A DNA stretch of 43,345 nucleotides from an uncultured Prevotella sp. (GTDB lineage: Bacteria; Bacteroidota; Bacteroidia; Bacteroidales; Bacteroidaceae): the NCBI GenBank assembly GCA_934230115.1, contig CAKQEI010000009.1, forward strand, positions 1 to 43,345. Direction: 5' to 3'. The notes below the pieces were generated by a model. The model was not told the origin of the DNA and made no database searches. It saw only the letters and a program-made list of their open reading frames with translations. A program made the translations under genes and the position numbers. The stretch's first letter is position 1. Each line of letters opens with the position of its first letter. Shown one piece after another: positions 7,976 through 16,485 of the stretch.

Positions 7976-9802
7976 ATGAAAGAATTTCTCCAAATCCTGA
8001 GGCGGTTCATTCCGCCCTACAAGAAGTATCTTGCCCTGACGGTGATATTCAATATCCTGTCGGCTGTGCTCAACATATTCTCGTTCGCTGCCCTCATCCC
8101 TATCCTGCAGATTCTATTCCGCACAGATGGAACGGGCACGGCAACCCAGCTCATGCCTTGGTCGCTCGACAACATCAAGGAAGTGCTTGCCAACAATGCC
8201 GACTACTATGTGACACAGCTCATCGGCAACGTAGGACCGACAACTACCCTGTTGCTCATCGGATTGTTTCTCGCCTTCGCAACATTCCTCAAGACAGGAG
8301 CCTACTTCCTTTCGTCGGCAACCATCATTCCTATACGCACAGGAGTGGTGCGCGACATACGCAACCAGCTCTACCACAAGATAACGTCGCTGCCGTTGGG
8401 ATTCTTCTCGGAGGAGCGCAAGGGCGACATAATAGCACGCATGACGGGCGATGTGGGCGAGATTGAGAGCAGCATAATGTCATCGCTTGACATGCTCTTC
8501 AAGAACCCGATACTCATCATATCCTACTTCACCGCCCTGCTTTTCATCTCATGGCAGCTGACTCTCTTCACCCTTGTCTTCGTGCCTATCTTCGGATGGT
8601 TCATGGGATTTGTGGGCAGAAAACTCAAGCGCAAGTCAATAGCGGCACAGTCGCTGTGGAGCGACACCATGTCACAAGTGGAAGAGACACTCGGCGGACT
8701 CCGCATCATCAAGGCATTCTGCGCTGAGGATAAGATGAACCAACGCTTCGACCGTATCAACAGCGACTACCGCAACTCTGTGCAGCGCGTGAACATACGA
8801 CAGCAGATGGCTCATCCTATGAGCGAGTTTCTCGGTACGGTGCTCATTATCATTGTGTTGTGGGTGGGAGGAATACTTGTACTCGACCAACAGATCCTGT
8901 CGGGACCTACATTCATCTACTATCTCGTGATGCTCTACTCCATCATCAATCCACTGAAAGATTTCTCAAAGGCTGGCTACAACATACCCAAGGGCCTGGC
9001 TTCGATGGAGCGTGTAGACAAGATTCTCAAGGCAGAGAACACCATTAAGGAACCTGCCTCACCAAAGCACATTGCCTCGTTTGAGCATCAGATAGAATTC
9101 CGCCACGTATCGTTCAGATACGGCGAGCAATGGGTGCTCAGAGACATCAACCTCGTGATAGAGAAAGGCAAGACTGTGGCTCTCGTGGGACAGAGCGGAA
9201 GCGGAAAGTCGACACTCGTCGACCTCATACCGCGCTACTACGACGTGCAGGAGGGCGAGGTGCTCATTGATGGCATCAACGTAAAGGAGCTGGGCATACA
9301 CGACCTAAGACAGCTCATAGGCAATGTCAACCAGGAGGCAATCCTCTTCAACGACTCATTCCGCAACAATATCACGTTCGGTGTAGACTCTGCCACACAG
9401 GAACAGGTGGAACAGGCTGCTAAGATTGCAAATGCTCATGAGTTTATCATGCAGACCGAGCACGGCTATGACACCAACATCGGTGACCGCGGCGGACGAC
9501 TCTCCGGAGGACAGCGACAGCGTGTGAGCATAGCAAGAGCAATACTCAAAAACCCGCCTATACTTATCCTCGACGAGGCTACATCGGCTCTCGACACAGA
9601 GAGCGAGCGACTTGTGCAAGACGCACTGGAGCGACTGATGAAGACTCGCACCACAGTGGCCATCGCACACAGACTCTCAACCATCAAGAATGCCGACGAG
9701 ATATGCGTTATGCACGAAGGTGAGATTGTGGAACGAGGCACTCATGAGCAACTGCTTGCACAAGGCGGATACTACAAGAAACTGCACGACATGCAGAAGT
9801 AA
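7976..9802 (+). CDS. MsbA-like ABC exporter (fused permease and ATPase)
   Basis: A 608-residue half-transporter. The N-terminal 330 residues hold the six membrane helices of a type IV exporter fold. The nucleotide-binding domain has Walker A GQSGSGKS (405-412), the signature LSGGQRQR (from 509), Walker B ILILDE (529-534) and H-loop histidine H565. It should work as a homodimer in the inner membrane. Its neighbours (LpxL-type acyltransferase 17 bp downstream, a GT4 glycosyltransferase, a sugar-kinase-like gene) fit lipid A/core flipping, which is MsbA's role. Bacteroidota have several related exporters, so the substrate is inferred from context. Confidence 0.85.
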   Translation: MKEFLQILRRFIPPYKKYLALTVIFNILSAVLNIFSFAALIPILQILFRTDGTGTATQLMPWSLDNIKEVLANNADYYVTQLIGNVGPTTTLLLIGLFLAFATFLKTGAYFLSSATIIPIRTGVVRDIRNQLYHKITSLPLGFFSEERKGDIIARMTGDVGEIESSIMSSLDMLFKNPILIISYFTALLFISWQLTLFTLVFVPIFGWFMGFVGRKLKRKSIAAQSLWSDTMSQVEETLGGLRIIKAFCAEDKMNQRFDRINSDYRNSVQRVNIRQQMAHPMSEFLGTVLIIIVLWVGGILVLDQQILSGPTFIYYLVMLYSIINPLKDFSKAGYNIPKGLASMERVDKILKAENTIKEPASPKHIASFEHQIEFRHVSFRYGEQWVLRDINLVIEKGKTVALVGQSGSGKSTLVDLIPRYYDVQEGEVLIDGINVKELGIHDLRQLIGNVNQEAILFNDSFRNNITFGVDSATQEQVEQAAKIANAHEFIMQTEHGYDTNIGDRGGRLSGGQRQRVSIARAILKNPPILILDEATSALDTESERLVQDALERLMKTRTTVAIAHRLSTIKNADEICVMHEGEIVERGTHEQLLAQGGYYKKLHDMQK

Positions 9803-9819
9803 AATTTAATCACAACGAC

Positions 9820-10731
9820 ATGTACTACCCTATCTACATTCTCTCGCTCCTTCCATTCCGCATACTATATATACTGAGCGACATCGGCTATTTATTAATG
9901 TACTATATAGTGCGCTATCGCCGACGCATCGTGCGCAACAATCTCTCATCCTCGTTTCCCGAAAAGGGCGAGGATGAGATTAAGGATATTGAGCGCAAGT
10001 TCTACCACTGGTTCTGCGACTATTTTCTGGAAACCATCAAACTGCTCAGCATCAGCGACACAGAATTGCGACGCCGCTTGAAGATAGTTGGAGCGGAACA
10101 GTTGGAAGAACGATTCAAGGCAGGACAAGACTGCGCAGGACTGCTCGGACATTATTGCAACTGGGAATGGCTCTCGTGCATTGGCATTGCCTTTCCCGAG
10201 GGACGCAAGATAGGACTCGTCTACAAACCCTTGCGCTCGAAATGGTTTGACAATCTGTTCCGACGCATACGCTCGTCACAGCCGTCAAGCTTGGTCGTGC
10301 CAAAGAATGATATCCTGCGCGAACTCGTGAAGCTAAGACGCGACGGTGTGCGCTCTCTCTTCGGATATATTGCCGACCAGGGGCCACGCTACGCCAACAC
10401 ACACCTCTGGCTGCCATTCCTCAACCACGACACAGGAGTGTTCACAGGCTCCGAACGCATAATGCGCAAGATGAACAACGCCATTTACTATGTAGAGATG
10501 TCACGACCGCAACGCGGCTACTACACAGCAACATTCCATCTCATCACCCATGAACCCAACTCTCTGCCCGAGAACGAACTGACACGCCGCTTCTTTGCAT
10601 TGCTCGAAAAGACAATACGACGTCAGCCGGAATATTATCTCTGGACACACAACCGCTGGAAACGCACCCACGAAGAATTCAACAGGCTGTACAGGACGGA
10701 GAATGGAAAAATTATTCCTATCAACAGTTAG
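9820..10731 (+). CDS. LpxL/HtrB-family lysophospholipid (lipid A) acyltransferase
   Basis: A 303-residue membrane-associated acyltransferase. A hydrophobic N-terminal helix (about residues 4-30) anchors it at the inner membrane. The HX4E catalytic motif is H111-E116 (HYCNWE), and a second conserved block follows around the YIADQGP stretch. The family adds secondary acyl chains to lipid A on the cytoplasmic face. It starts 17 bp after the MsbA-like gene, which supports a shared role in lipid A maturation. Length is normal. Which acyl chain or position is modified cannot be read from sequence. Confidence 0.88.
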   Translation: MYYPIYILSLLPFRILYILSDIGYLLMYYIVRYRRRIVRNNLSSSFPEKGEDEIKDIERKFYHWFCDYFLETIKLLSISDTELRRRLKIVGAEQLEERFKAGQDCAGLLGHYCNWEWLSCIGIAFPEGRKIGLVYKPLRSKWFDNLFRRIRSSQPSSLVVPKNDILRELVKLRRDGVRSLFGYIADQGPRYANTHLWLPFLNHDTGVFTGSERIMRKMNNAIYYVEMSRPQRGYYTATFHLITHEPNSLPENELTRRFFALLEKTIRRQPEYYLWTHNRWKRTHEEFNRLYRTENGKIIPINS

Positions 10732-10768
10732 CGGATATTCACAAACATTCAAACCACAGGAAAGACAA

Positions 10769-11911
10769 ATGACAACAATAGCTTACGACGCCAAACGCCT
10801 CGTGCGCAACCGCACAGGACTTGGCAACTACTCACGCACACTTGTCAACGACTTGCAGCGCCAGCTCCCTAAAGACTACAGTATGCTACTCTACGCACCC
10901 GACAAGGGAAGCGACGACCTGCGCTCTCAAGTGACAGAGACCGAACGCCTCAAATATGTCTATCCAGAGAAAGCCCGCAGCGGTGTGGCTCGTGCCGTGT
11001 GGAGATCATGGGGAATAGTGAAAGACCTCAAGCGCGACCACGTAGACATCTACCACGGACTCTCAGGCGAGCTGCCCATAGGCATAAAGGCATCGGGCAT
11101 AAAATCAGTTGTGACCATTCACGACCTTATCTTCCTTCGCCACCCCGAATACTACAACCCAATTGACGCTGCCGTATACAAGGCCAAGTTTCTGCTTACA
11201 TGCCGCGAGGCTGACCGCATCATAGCGATAAGCGAATGCACAAAGCGCGACATTATGGAATACGGCAACGTGGACAGCGCACGTATCGACGTGATTTACC
11301 AAAGCTGCGCCGGACGTTTCTCAAGCAAGCTGACACAAGAAAGCGTAGAAGCCACAAAACAACGCCTGCACCTCCCTACCCGATTCGTACTGAACGTGGG
11401 AACGATAGAGGAACGCAAGAACATAGGACTGGCTGTAAACGCCCTTCACAAGCTGCCTGAAGACATTCATCTTGTTGTGGTGGGACGACGCACCAAATAC
11501 ACCGAGAGCGTGGAAAAGACGGCAAAGAAACTCGGTGTGGCAGACAGACTGCACATCCTGTCGGGCATCGACGACAACGACCTGCAAGCCATCTACCAGC
11601 TGGCCGAGACATTTGTCTATCCATCGCGCTATGAGGGTTTCGGCATCCCTATCATCGAAGCCATACAAAGCGGCCTGCCTGTAGTGGCCTGTACAGGATC
11701 TTGCCTTGAGGAAGCAGGCGGTCCAGACAGCCTGTATGTGTCGCCAGACGACCCTGTTATGCTTGCAGGAGCAATAAAGCAGACGCTGAAAGGTGCCGGC
11801 GGACGCGAAGAAAGAATTAAGAGCAGCCGTATGTATGTAAAAAGATTTGAGAATAATGATACGGCTAAACGAGTGATTGACAGCTATAAAAAAATAAAAG
11901 GCAATGGATAA
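10769..11911 (+). CDS. GT4-family glycosyltransferase
   Basis: A 380-residue GT-B glycosyltransferase. I place the start at the ATG at 10769 (MTTIAYDAKRLVRNRTGLGN), preceded by AGGAAAG. The same frame stays open further upstream, but only by overlapping the acyltransferase gene. The N-terminal GTGLGNYSR loop and the C-terminal EX7E motif (E289 to E297 in YEGFGIPIIEA) are typical of retaining GT4 enzymes. Its position 37 bp after the lipid A acyltransferase suggests it adds a sugar to the lipopolysaccharide core or a related glycolipid. The donor sugar is not predictable. The stop codon lies inside the terminator stem-loop. Confidence 0.85.
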   Translation: MTTIAYDAKRLVRNRTGLGNYSRTLVNDLQRQLPKDYSMLLYAPDKGSDDLRSQVTETERLKYVYPEKARSGVARAVWRSWGIVKDLKRDHVDIYHGLSGELPIGIKASGIKSVVTIHDLIFLRHPEYYNPIDAAVYKAKFLLTCREADRIIAISECTKRDIMEYGNVDSARIDVIYQSCAGRFSSKLTQESVEATKQRLHLPTRFVLNVGTIEERKNIGLAVNALHKLPEDIHLVVVGRRTKYTESVEKTAKKLGVADRLHILSGIDDNDLQAIYQLAETFVYPSRYEGFGIPIIEAIQSGLPVVACTGSCLEEAGGPDSLYVSPDDPVMLAGAIKQTLKGAGGREERIKSSRMYVKRFENNDTAKRVIDSYKKIKGNG

Positions 11912-11936
11912 TCGTCCATTGCCTTTTATTTTTTAC
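11893..11936. terminator. bidirectional intrinsic terminator
   Basis: A perfect 16-bp stem (11893-11908 with 11915-11930) and the 6-nt loop TAATCG are followed by a T-run on the plus strand and preceded by an A-run that serves the minus strand. It separates the convergent GT4 gene and the kinase-like gene. The GT4 stop codon lies at the edge of the loop. Confidence 0.85.
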
Positions 11937-12658
11937 AACTTTATTTTCCTGTTCTCAAACCTCTCAAGAAGTTTCACAGCCTTTTCCACTGTCGCATTCT
12001 CGTCCCACCCTCGCCTTATGGCATATTGTCGGATGAAATACTCATAAAGGTCGCGACGGTGAGTGAAACGCTTCAGGTTCTCCAAACACTGCTCGTCAGT
12101 AGGCATGCCATCGCAGAAATGAGAGCGGTTGGTGTCGATCACGTCAAACTTGTAACCACCTTTACTATCCTCTACAAAAAGGAAATTGGCAGAGTTAAGG
12201 TCGCCGTGAAGCACTCCTCTACTATGCATGAACACCACATATCCGGCTATAGCATCGGCAAGAGGCCTACAAAACTCCTCGGGATCAACAAGACGTGTGA
12301 AAGCCTCGACACCCATACTTTGCTCTGAGACGAAATATCCGACGCTAAACAGTCCACACCTCGCCTGTTCCATATAAGCAATCTCACGGGGCGTAGAAAT
12401 GCCTCTACGGCGCATTTCCTCAGCAAACCTATAAGCGCGCTCAGCCTTTGTAGGGCGAAAGAAGGAGTAAACAACCGACTGAATGCAGTTGACACGCTTG
12501 AAACGCTTCACCACAAACGCCTTTCCGTCATGGTGAAGCACCTTGACACTGTTGCGCCTGTCCTTGAGCGTCTCACCTCCACACGTGTCAAACACCTGTG
12601 GTATGCTCTCTATGAAATCCCTGTATTTACTATATTCGCCGGATATTGTTACCTTCAT
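11933..12658 (-). CDS. lipopolysaccharide core kinase-like protein (WaaP/KdkA type)
   Basis: A 241-residue protein with a protein-kinase-like fold. Visible elements are the ATP-binding lysine K51 (FVVKRFKR), the catalytic loop HGDLNSANF with D153 and N158, and the metal-binding aspartate D175 (VIDTNRSHF) in the DFG position. The spacing is that of the lipopolysaccharide kinase (Kdo/WaaP) family, which phosphorylates core sugars. It converges with the MsbA-LpxL-GT4 cluster, which supports a role in Kdo or heptose phosphorylation. It is shorter than Proteobacterial WaaP. A generic small-molecule kinase remains possible. Confidence 0.75.
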   Translation of the reverse strand: MKVTISGEYSKYRDFIESIPQVFDTCGGETLKDRRNSVKVLHHDGKAFVVKRFKRVNCIQSVVYSFFRPTKAERAYRFAEEMRRRGISTPREIAYMEQARCGLFSVGYFVSEQSMGVEAFTRLVDPEEFCRPLADAIAGYVVFMHSRGVLHGDLNSANFLFVEDSKGGYKFDVIDTNRSHFCDGMPTDEQCLENLKRFTHRRDLYEYFIRQYAIRRGWDENATVEKAVKLLERFENRKIKL

Positions 12659-12752
12659 TATTTCACTTTTATTTTAGAGAGTGTGTTAGAACTCGTCAGA
12701 CAGCAGCCTGTATTGTGTGAGTTTTCTACACACCCTCATTATATCATATTCA

Positions 12753-13742
12753 CTAAGACAATTCAAGCATTCTCTCTATCGGCTTCACAGCCTCGCGTGC
12801 AATCTCGGGGTCAACCTCTACCGACGGCCATCCGTACTTCAGCGTGTTGTATATCTTTTCGAGAGTGTTCTTCTTCATATACTCACACTCGTTGCAAGAG
12901 CAGCCTACCCCACCCTCGCTCACTTCTGGCGGCACTGGATAGAACTTCACACCAGGACATCCACGCTCCAACTCATGAAGAATGCCTGCCTCAGTGGCTA
13001 TGATATACTCCTTGGTCTCCGGATGCGCCTTGGCATAGTTGAGCATTGTTGCTGTAGAACCCTTGATGTCAGCCACTGCAAGCACAGGAGCCTTGCATTC
13101 GAGGTGAGCCATTACAACAGCGTCAGGATGCTCCTGTTTCAGCTTTACAATTGCCTCCACCGAGAATTTCTCGTGCACATGACATCCACCATTCCACAGG
13201 AGCATGTTTCTGCCAGACACACTGTTGATGTAGTTGCCAAGGTTGTAGTCAGGACCGAAGATTATCTTCTCGTCTTTCGGAAACGACGCCATCACCTTCT
13301 CAGCGTTGCCTGATGTAACCACGCAATCCGTAAGAGCCTTCACTGCAGCCGTTGTGTTGACATAGCTCACCACCTTGTAGCCAGGATGCTCCTCCTTGAA
13401 TTTCTTTAAATCTTCCGCACGACACGAGTCTGCAAGCGAGCATCCCGCTGTCAGGTCGGGGCAAAGCACCGTCTTATCCGGCGACAGGAGCTTACAGGTC
13501 TCTGCCATGAAGTGCACACCGCACATCACCATAACCTTGGCGTCGGTCTCGGCAGCCTTGCGTGCCAAGGCAAGCGAGTCGCCCACAAAATCGGCAATGT
13601 CCTGTATCTCTCCCACCGTATAATAGTGGGCAAGAATAATTGCATCCTTCTCCTTGCAGAGTCTACGTATTTCCTGTTTCAAATCCACGGACCTGTCCAC
13701 CTGTTCGTCGACATATCCTTTCTCAATCCACTCTTTTTTCAT
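12753..13742 (-). CDS. nadA: quinolinate synthase A
   Basis: A 329-residue [4Fe-4S] enzyme that condenses iminoaspartate with dihydroxyacetone phosphate to quinolinate, the precursor of NAD. Family stretches are AIILAHYYT, the serine-rich DFVGDSLAL, VMCGVHFMAET, CPDLTAGCSLADSC, NGGCHVHEKF and CSCNECEYMKKN. The likely cluster ligands, by comparison with E. coli NadA, are C101, C187 and C286. Length fits the family (E. coli 347). nadB and nadC are not in the window. A 94-bp gap separates it from the downstream kinase-like gene. Upstream lies the DnaA-box-rich segment, so its promoter must lie close to or inside the candidate origin. Confidence 0.95.
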   Translation of the reverse strand: MKKEWIEKGYVDEQVDRSVDLKQEIRRLCKEKDAIILAHYYTVGEIQDIADFVGDSLALARKAAETDAKVMVMCGVHFMAETCKLLSPDKTVLCPDLTAGCSLADSCRAEDLKKFKEEHPGYKVVSYVNTTAAVKALTDCVVTSGNAEKVMASFPKDEKIIFGPDYNLGNYINSVSGRNMLLWNGGCHVHEKFSVEAIVKLKQEHPDAVVMAHLECKAPVLAVADIKGSTATMLNYAKAHPETKEYIIATEAGILHELERGCPGVKFYPVPPEVSEGGVGCSCNECEYMKKNTLEKIYNTLKYGWPSVEVDPEIAREAVKPIERMLELS

Positions 13743-14506
13743 ATCTTATTGTTTTAAGTGTTTCCTGTCATTGTCCTTTATTTCATGTGGTCTAAATTTC
13801 CTATGTTCTATTTTGAACACCTTTCAAAACCTACAGTTTTATCCACACCATACTATATATATTTCTTTTTATTTCTTTAAAGAAAAAAAGAATTATGAGT
13901 ATGATGTAGTGTTAGTATGTTGATAACTTTCCGTCCTGTTTTTCCTGTTTTTTAGTTATTCACATTACAGGTGGTTTTATCCACAGGGATATTTAATATC
14001 TTTTCTCTGATTTTTAATGAGATACGGTTGTTATCCACACTTGTTTATTTATACGTGCAAAGTTAATAAGTTTATATCTTTTTCCTTTAATATTTTGTGG
14101 AAAACTTTTGTATAACGATTTTATAACATGTATAGTTATCCACTATATCCATGTATGGTCTCGGTAGGTGTTGATAACCCCAAAGTTATTAACATAGATA
14201 TTAACATATTATCAACAGTTTTCCACGGGTTATCCACAGGAATGTTGGATAATATCTATTATTACAGTAGGGTGGGGTATACAGGAGCATGACAGGCATA
14301 TAATATGTGTTTTACAGGCTGTCCACAGGCATGATATTTTATATGTTTTCCACAGTATTGCTGTGAATTTATCCACATTCCTACTGCTATTATAATAAGA
14401 ATGTGAATATAAGTGTATTGAAAATCAAAAAGTTGCCGAGTTATCCACAAAAGTGTTGATAACTCGGCAACTATATTAAAAACCATAACCGGCAGTATCA
14501 GCCGCA
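13743..14506. other. oriC: candidate replication origin (oriC): DnaA-box cluster
   Basis: A 764-bp stretch without a credible gene. Six perfect TTATCCACA boxes, all in the same direction, start at 13839, 13977, 14031, 14230, 14369 and 14441. TTATCAACA-type boxes lie at 14209 (plus) and 13918, 14169, 14454 (minus). Near matches are TTATTCACA (13956), TTATCCACT (14136), TTTTCCACA (14346) and its reverse (14096). By chance a given 9-mer is expected about 0.33 times on both strands of the whole window. Two AT-rich tracts, 13850-13890 and 14041-14098, could be the unwinding element. dnaA is not in the window. Two parS-like sites 25-26 kb away support an origin domain. Neighbouring genes show no clear co-orientation with forks leaving this point. 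Confidence 0.8.
14431..14472 (-). terminator. perfect hairpin holding two DnaA boxes, probable terminator
   Basis: AGTTGCCGAGTTATC (14431-14445) and its exact complement (14458-14472) flank a 12-nt loop. On the minus strand the stem is followed by TTTTTGATTTTC, so it fits an intrinsic terminator for the GT2 gene ending at 14507. The stem-loop also contains TTATCCACA (14441-14449) and its inverted partner TGTTGATAA (14454-14462), and marks the right edge of the candidate origin. Confidence 0.7.
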
Positions 14507-15526
14507 TTATTTAAACATGGTTTTTGTATTGTTCTTCTTCTTTCTTTTCAGCAGTTTTATTTCTGTTTTCTGGTAGATGATGAACAACGAAGTATGGTAT
14601 AATAACAGGCATCTCAGCATCCTGTCCTTTCGGCTGAGTCGCAACCTGTACTTGCTGTCAATCTTGATAAGCTTATGTTTTATTTGCTCAAGATATTGCA
14701 TTATGATGTCTTGGCTTATGTTCATCCTTGTGATGTACTTTGCCACGCGTATACATCTTATTAACATGCTTAAGCTAACTTGGTTCTTGAATGGCGTATT
14801 CTGGTAGAATTTATACCTTTGTTCCTCAGCTTCAAGAAAAGCGTATTCCTGTTCGGGAGTAATGGTGTGCACAACGCTGCTTAGTCGCATACGGTAGTGA
14901 TAGAGTGGGCGGTAGGTATGCACAACACGTCTCACATTCTTAAACCAATGGGGCAGTACGGCATAGTCTTCATAGCATAAGTGTCCTGGCATGTGGTACT
15001 CGATACAGCTTCTGCGGAACACCATTTGCCATATATAGCTTTGTATATTGTCGCGGATAATGCGTCGGTGTACAGTATCATAGTCGAGCACTTTCACGCT
15101 GTTGTCGGTATGCTTGCATACGCTACGGTCGGTGAAGTCGCTATAGTGTCCGCATACAGCAATGTCGGCATCGTGTTGCAGAATGTTGTCGATGAGGAAT
15201 TTGTACATATCAGGTTCGAGCCAGTCGTCGCTGTCTACAAATCCCACAAATTCAGCTTTGCTTTGTCTTATAGCCACGTTTCGTGAGTCGCCCTGTCCTG
15301 AATTCTGCTTGTGTATAACGGTGATGCGTGTGTCGCGTTCAGCCCATTGGTCGCATATCTCAGGTGATGAGTCGGTCGAACCATCGTCTATTATAAATAG
15401 GTGCCAGTTGGTGAAAGTCTGGTTGATGATCGACTGTATGCACTGTTCGAGATATAGCGACGTGTTGTATACAGGCATTATAATGTCGAGCGTTGGTTCT
15501 GTATTGTGGGTGTTTGGGGTTATCAT
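14507..15526 (-). CDS. GT2-family glycosyltransferase
   Basis: A 339-residue inverting GT-A glycosyltransferase. The fold starts at LDIIMPVYNTSLYLEQCI, with the nucleotide-binding DDGSTD from residue 47 and the metal-binding D-x-D within VGFVDSDDW (98-100). The C-terminal half is basic and ends KRKKKNNTKTMFK, probably a membrane-surface patch. Its start overlaps the stop of the upstream glycosyltransferase by the ATGA tetranucleotide at 15523-15526, so the two are translationally coupled. Codon use is more AT-rich at its 3' end than in its neighbours. The product is likely a cell-surface polysaccharide or LPS sugar; donor and acceptor are unknown. Confidence 0.85.
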   Translation of the reverse strand: MITPNTHNTEPTLDIIMPVYNTSLYLEQCIQSIINQTFTNWHLFIIDDGSTDSSPEICDQWAERDTRITVIHKQNSGQGDSRNVAIRQSKAEFVGFVDSDDWLEPDMYKFLIDNILQHDADIAVCGHYSDFTDRSVCKHTDNSVKVLDYDTVHRRIIRDNIQSYIWQMVFRRSCIEYHMPGHLCYEDYAVLPHWFKNVRRVVHTYRPLYHYRMRLSSVVHTITPEQEYAFLEAEEQRYKFYQNTPFKNQVSLSMLIRCIRVAKYITRMNISQDIIMQYLEQIKHKLIKIDSKYRLRLSRKDRMLRCLLLYHTSLFIIYQKTEIKLLKRKKKNNTKTMFK

Positions 15527-16296
15527 AGTCTTTCTATTCCGTTCTTACATTTCACTTTTCTGTTGTTTCCGTCGAGCAAAGGCCTGTTTTCTTTGGCAAA
15601 ACTCTTCTCCTTGTGGTATAGGTGGAACTCGATAGCTTGGAATTTAGCCCATTTGCGTCGCAATCCGAGGTTGACGAGACGCACAATAATATCAGTGTCT
15701 TCAAGTCCATATCCCACCATGTCGGAGTCGAACCCGTTGACAGCCTTTAGGTCGCTCATGAACATAGCCATATTGGCACCACGTCCTTTGTCCCATTCTT
15801 TTTTGTACATATTCTTGGTGTAGAATGAGAGCCAAGGCATATAAATAGCGTTGAATCGGTTCTTCACTCCTTTGGAGAACCAGTGTATGTTAGGGTTGCG
15901 CTTATTGAAGAGCCTGTTGTTGGCCTGTGCAGATAGTTTGGAGCGGCTTCCCACCACGAAGAATCCTTTTTCCGCCAAACGCTTATGGTCCTCAATGAAG
16001 TGGCGTTCCATGATAATGTCGCCGTCGATAAACACAACATAGTCTCCTTGGCACATGCGCAGGGCATTGTTGCGTGACTCTGCTAGTCGGAATCCACGGT
16101 CTTCCTGCCATGCATGTTTTACGGGGCAAGGTAGTGACTTTGCCATCTCTTCAATTAGCTTTCGTGTTTCGTCGGTCGATCCGTCGTCTGCGATGATTAT
16201 CTCGTCGGGCATAACAGTCTGTTTCGCCACGCTCATTAGGCAAAGACGCAGCATATTTGGACTGTTATATGTTGAAATAATTAGAGTTACCTTCAT
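15523..16296 (-). CDS. GT2-family glycosyltransferase with galactosyltransferase-type C-terminus
   Basis: A 257-residue GT-A enzyme. MKVTLIISTYNSPNMLRLCL opens the Rossmann-like half, with DDGSTD at 37-42 and the metal-binding DGD at 91-93 (VVFIDGDII). The later GRGANMAMFMSDLKAVNGFD and GYGLEDTDI motifs are those of the C-terminal galactosyltransferase-like module (Glyco_transf_7C) in LPS-core-type GT2 enzymes. It is the first gene of a two-gene unit with the coupled GT2 at 14507-15526. A possible -7 element is at 16351-16358. Confidence 0.85.
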   Translation of the reverse strand: MKVTLIISTYNSPNMLRLCLMSVAKQTVMPDEIIIADDGSTDETRKLIEEMAKSLPCPVKHAWQEDRGFRLAESRNNALRMCQGDYVVFIDGDIIMERHFIEDHKRLAEKGFFVVGSRSKLSAQANNRLFNKRNPNIHWFSKGVKNRFNAIYMPWLSFYTKNMYKKEWDKGRGANMAMFMSDLKAVNGFDSDMVGYGLEDTDIIVRLVNLGLRRKWAKFQAIEFHLYHKEKSFAKENRPLLDGNNRKVKCKNGIERL

Positions 16297-16350
16297 ATCC
16301 TTTCATACTTTTTTAGTGTTGCATAGGTGCAATATATACGTATAAAATTA

Positions 16351-16358
16351 CAAATATA
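16351..16358 (-). promoter_or_regulatory. -7 promoter element for the two GT2 genes
   Basis: On the minus strand this reads TATATTTG, a TAnnTTTG match 55 bp upstream of the first GT2 start. No TTG is visible at the proper -33 spacing, so support is partial. The 189-bp gap up to 16485 also contains a weak hairpin at 16447-16463 (AAGAAT/ATTCTT), which may end the sulfatase transcript. Confidence 0.4.
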
Positions 16359-16485
16359 GTGGTTTCTTGTATACGAAAGGAATTTTTTTGAATAATAAGT
16401 GATATTTCTTGATGTATATCAAAAAATGTGACAAAAATAAAGAAATAAGAATGAAATATTCTTAGTTCTTTATTACAATTCAGTT

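Noticed and set aside
14262..14507. An 81-residue minus-strand open frame inside the DnaA-box cluster
   Set aside because: It covers the terminator hairpin and several DnaA boxes, has no family features and lacks a promoter; probably chance.
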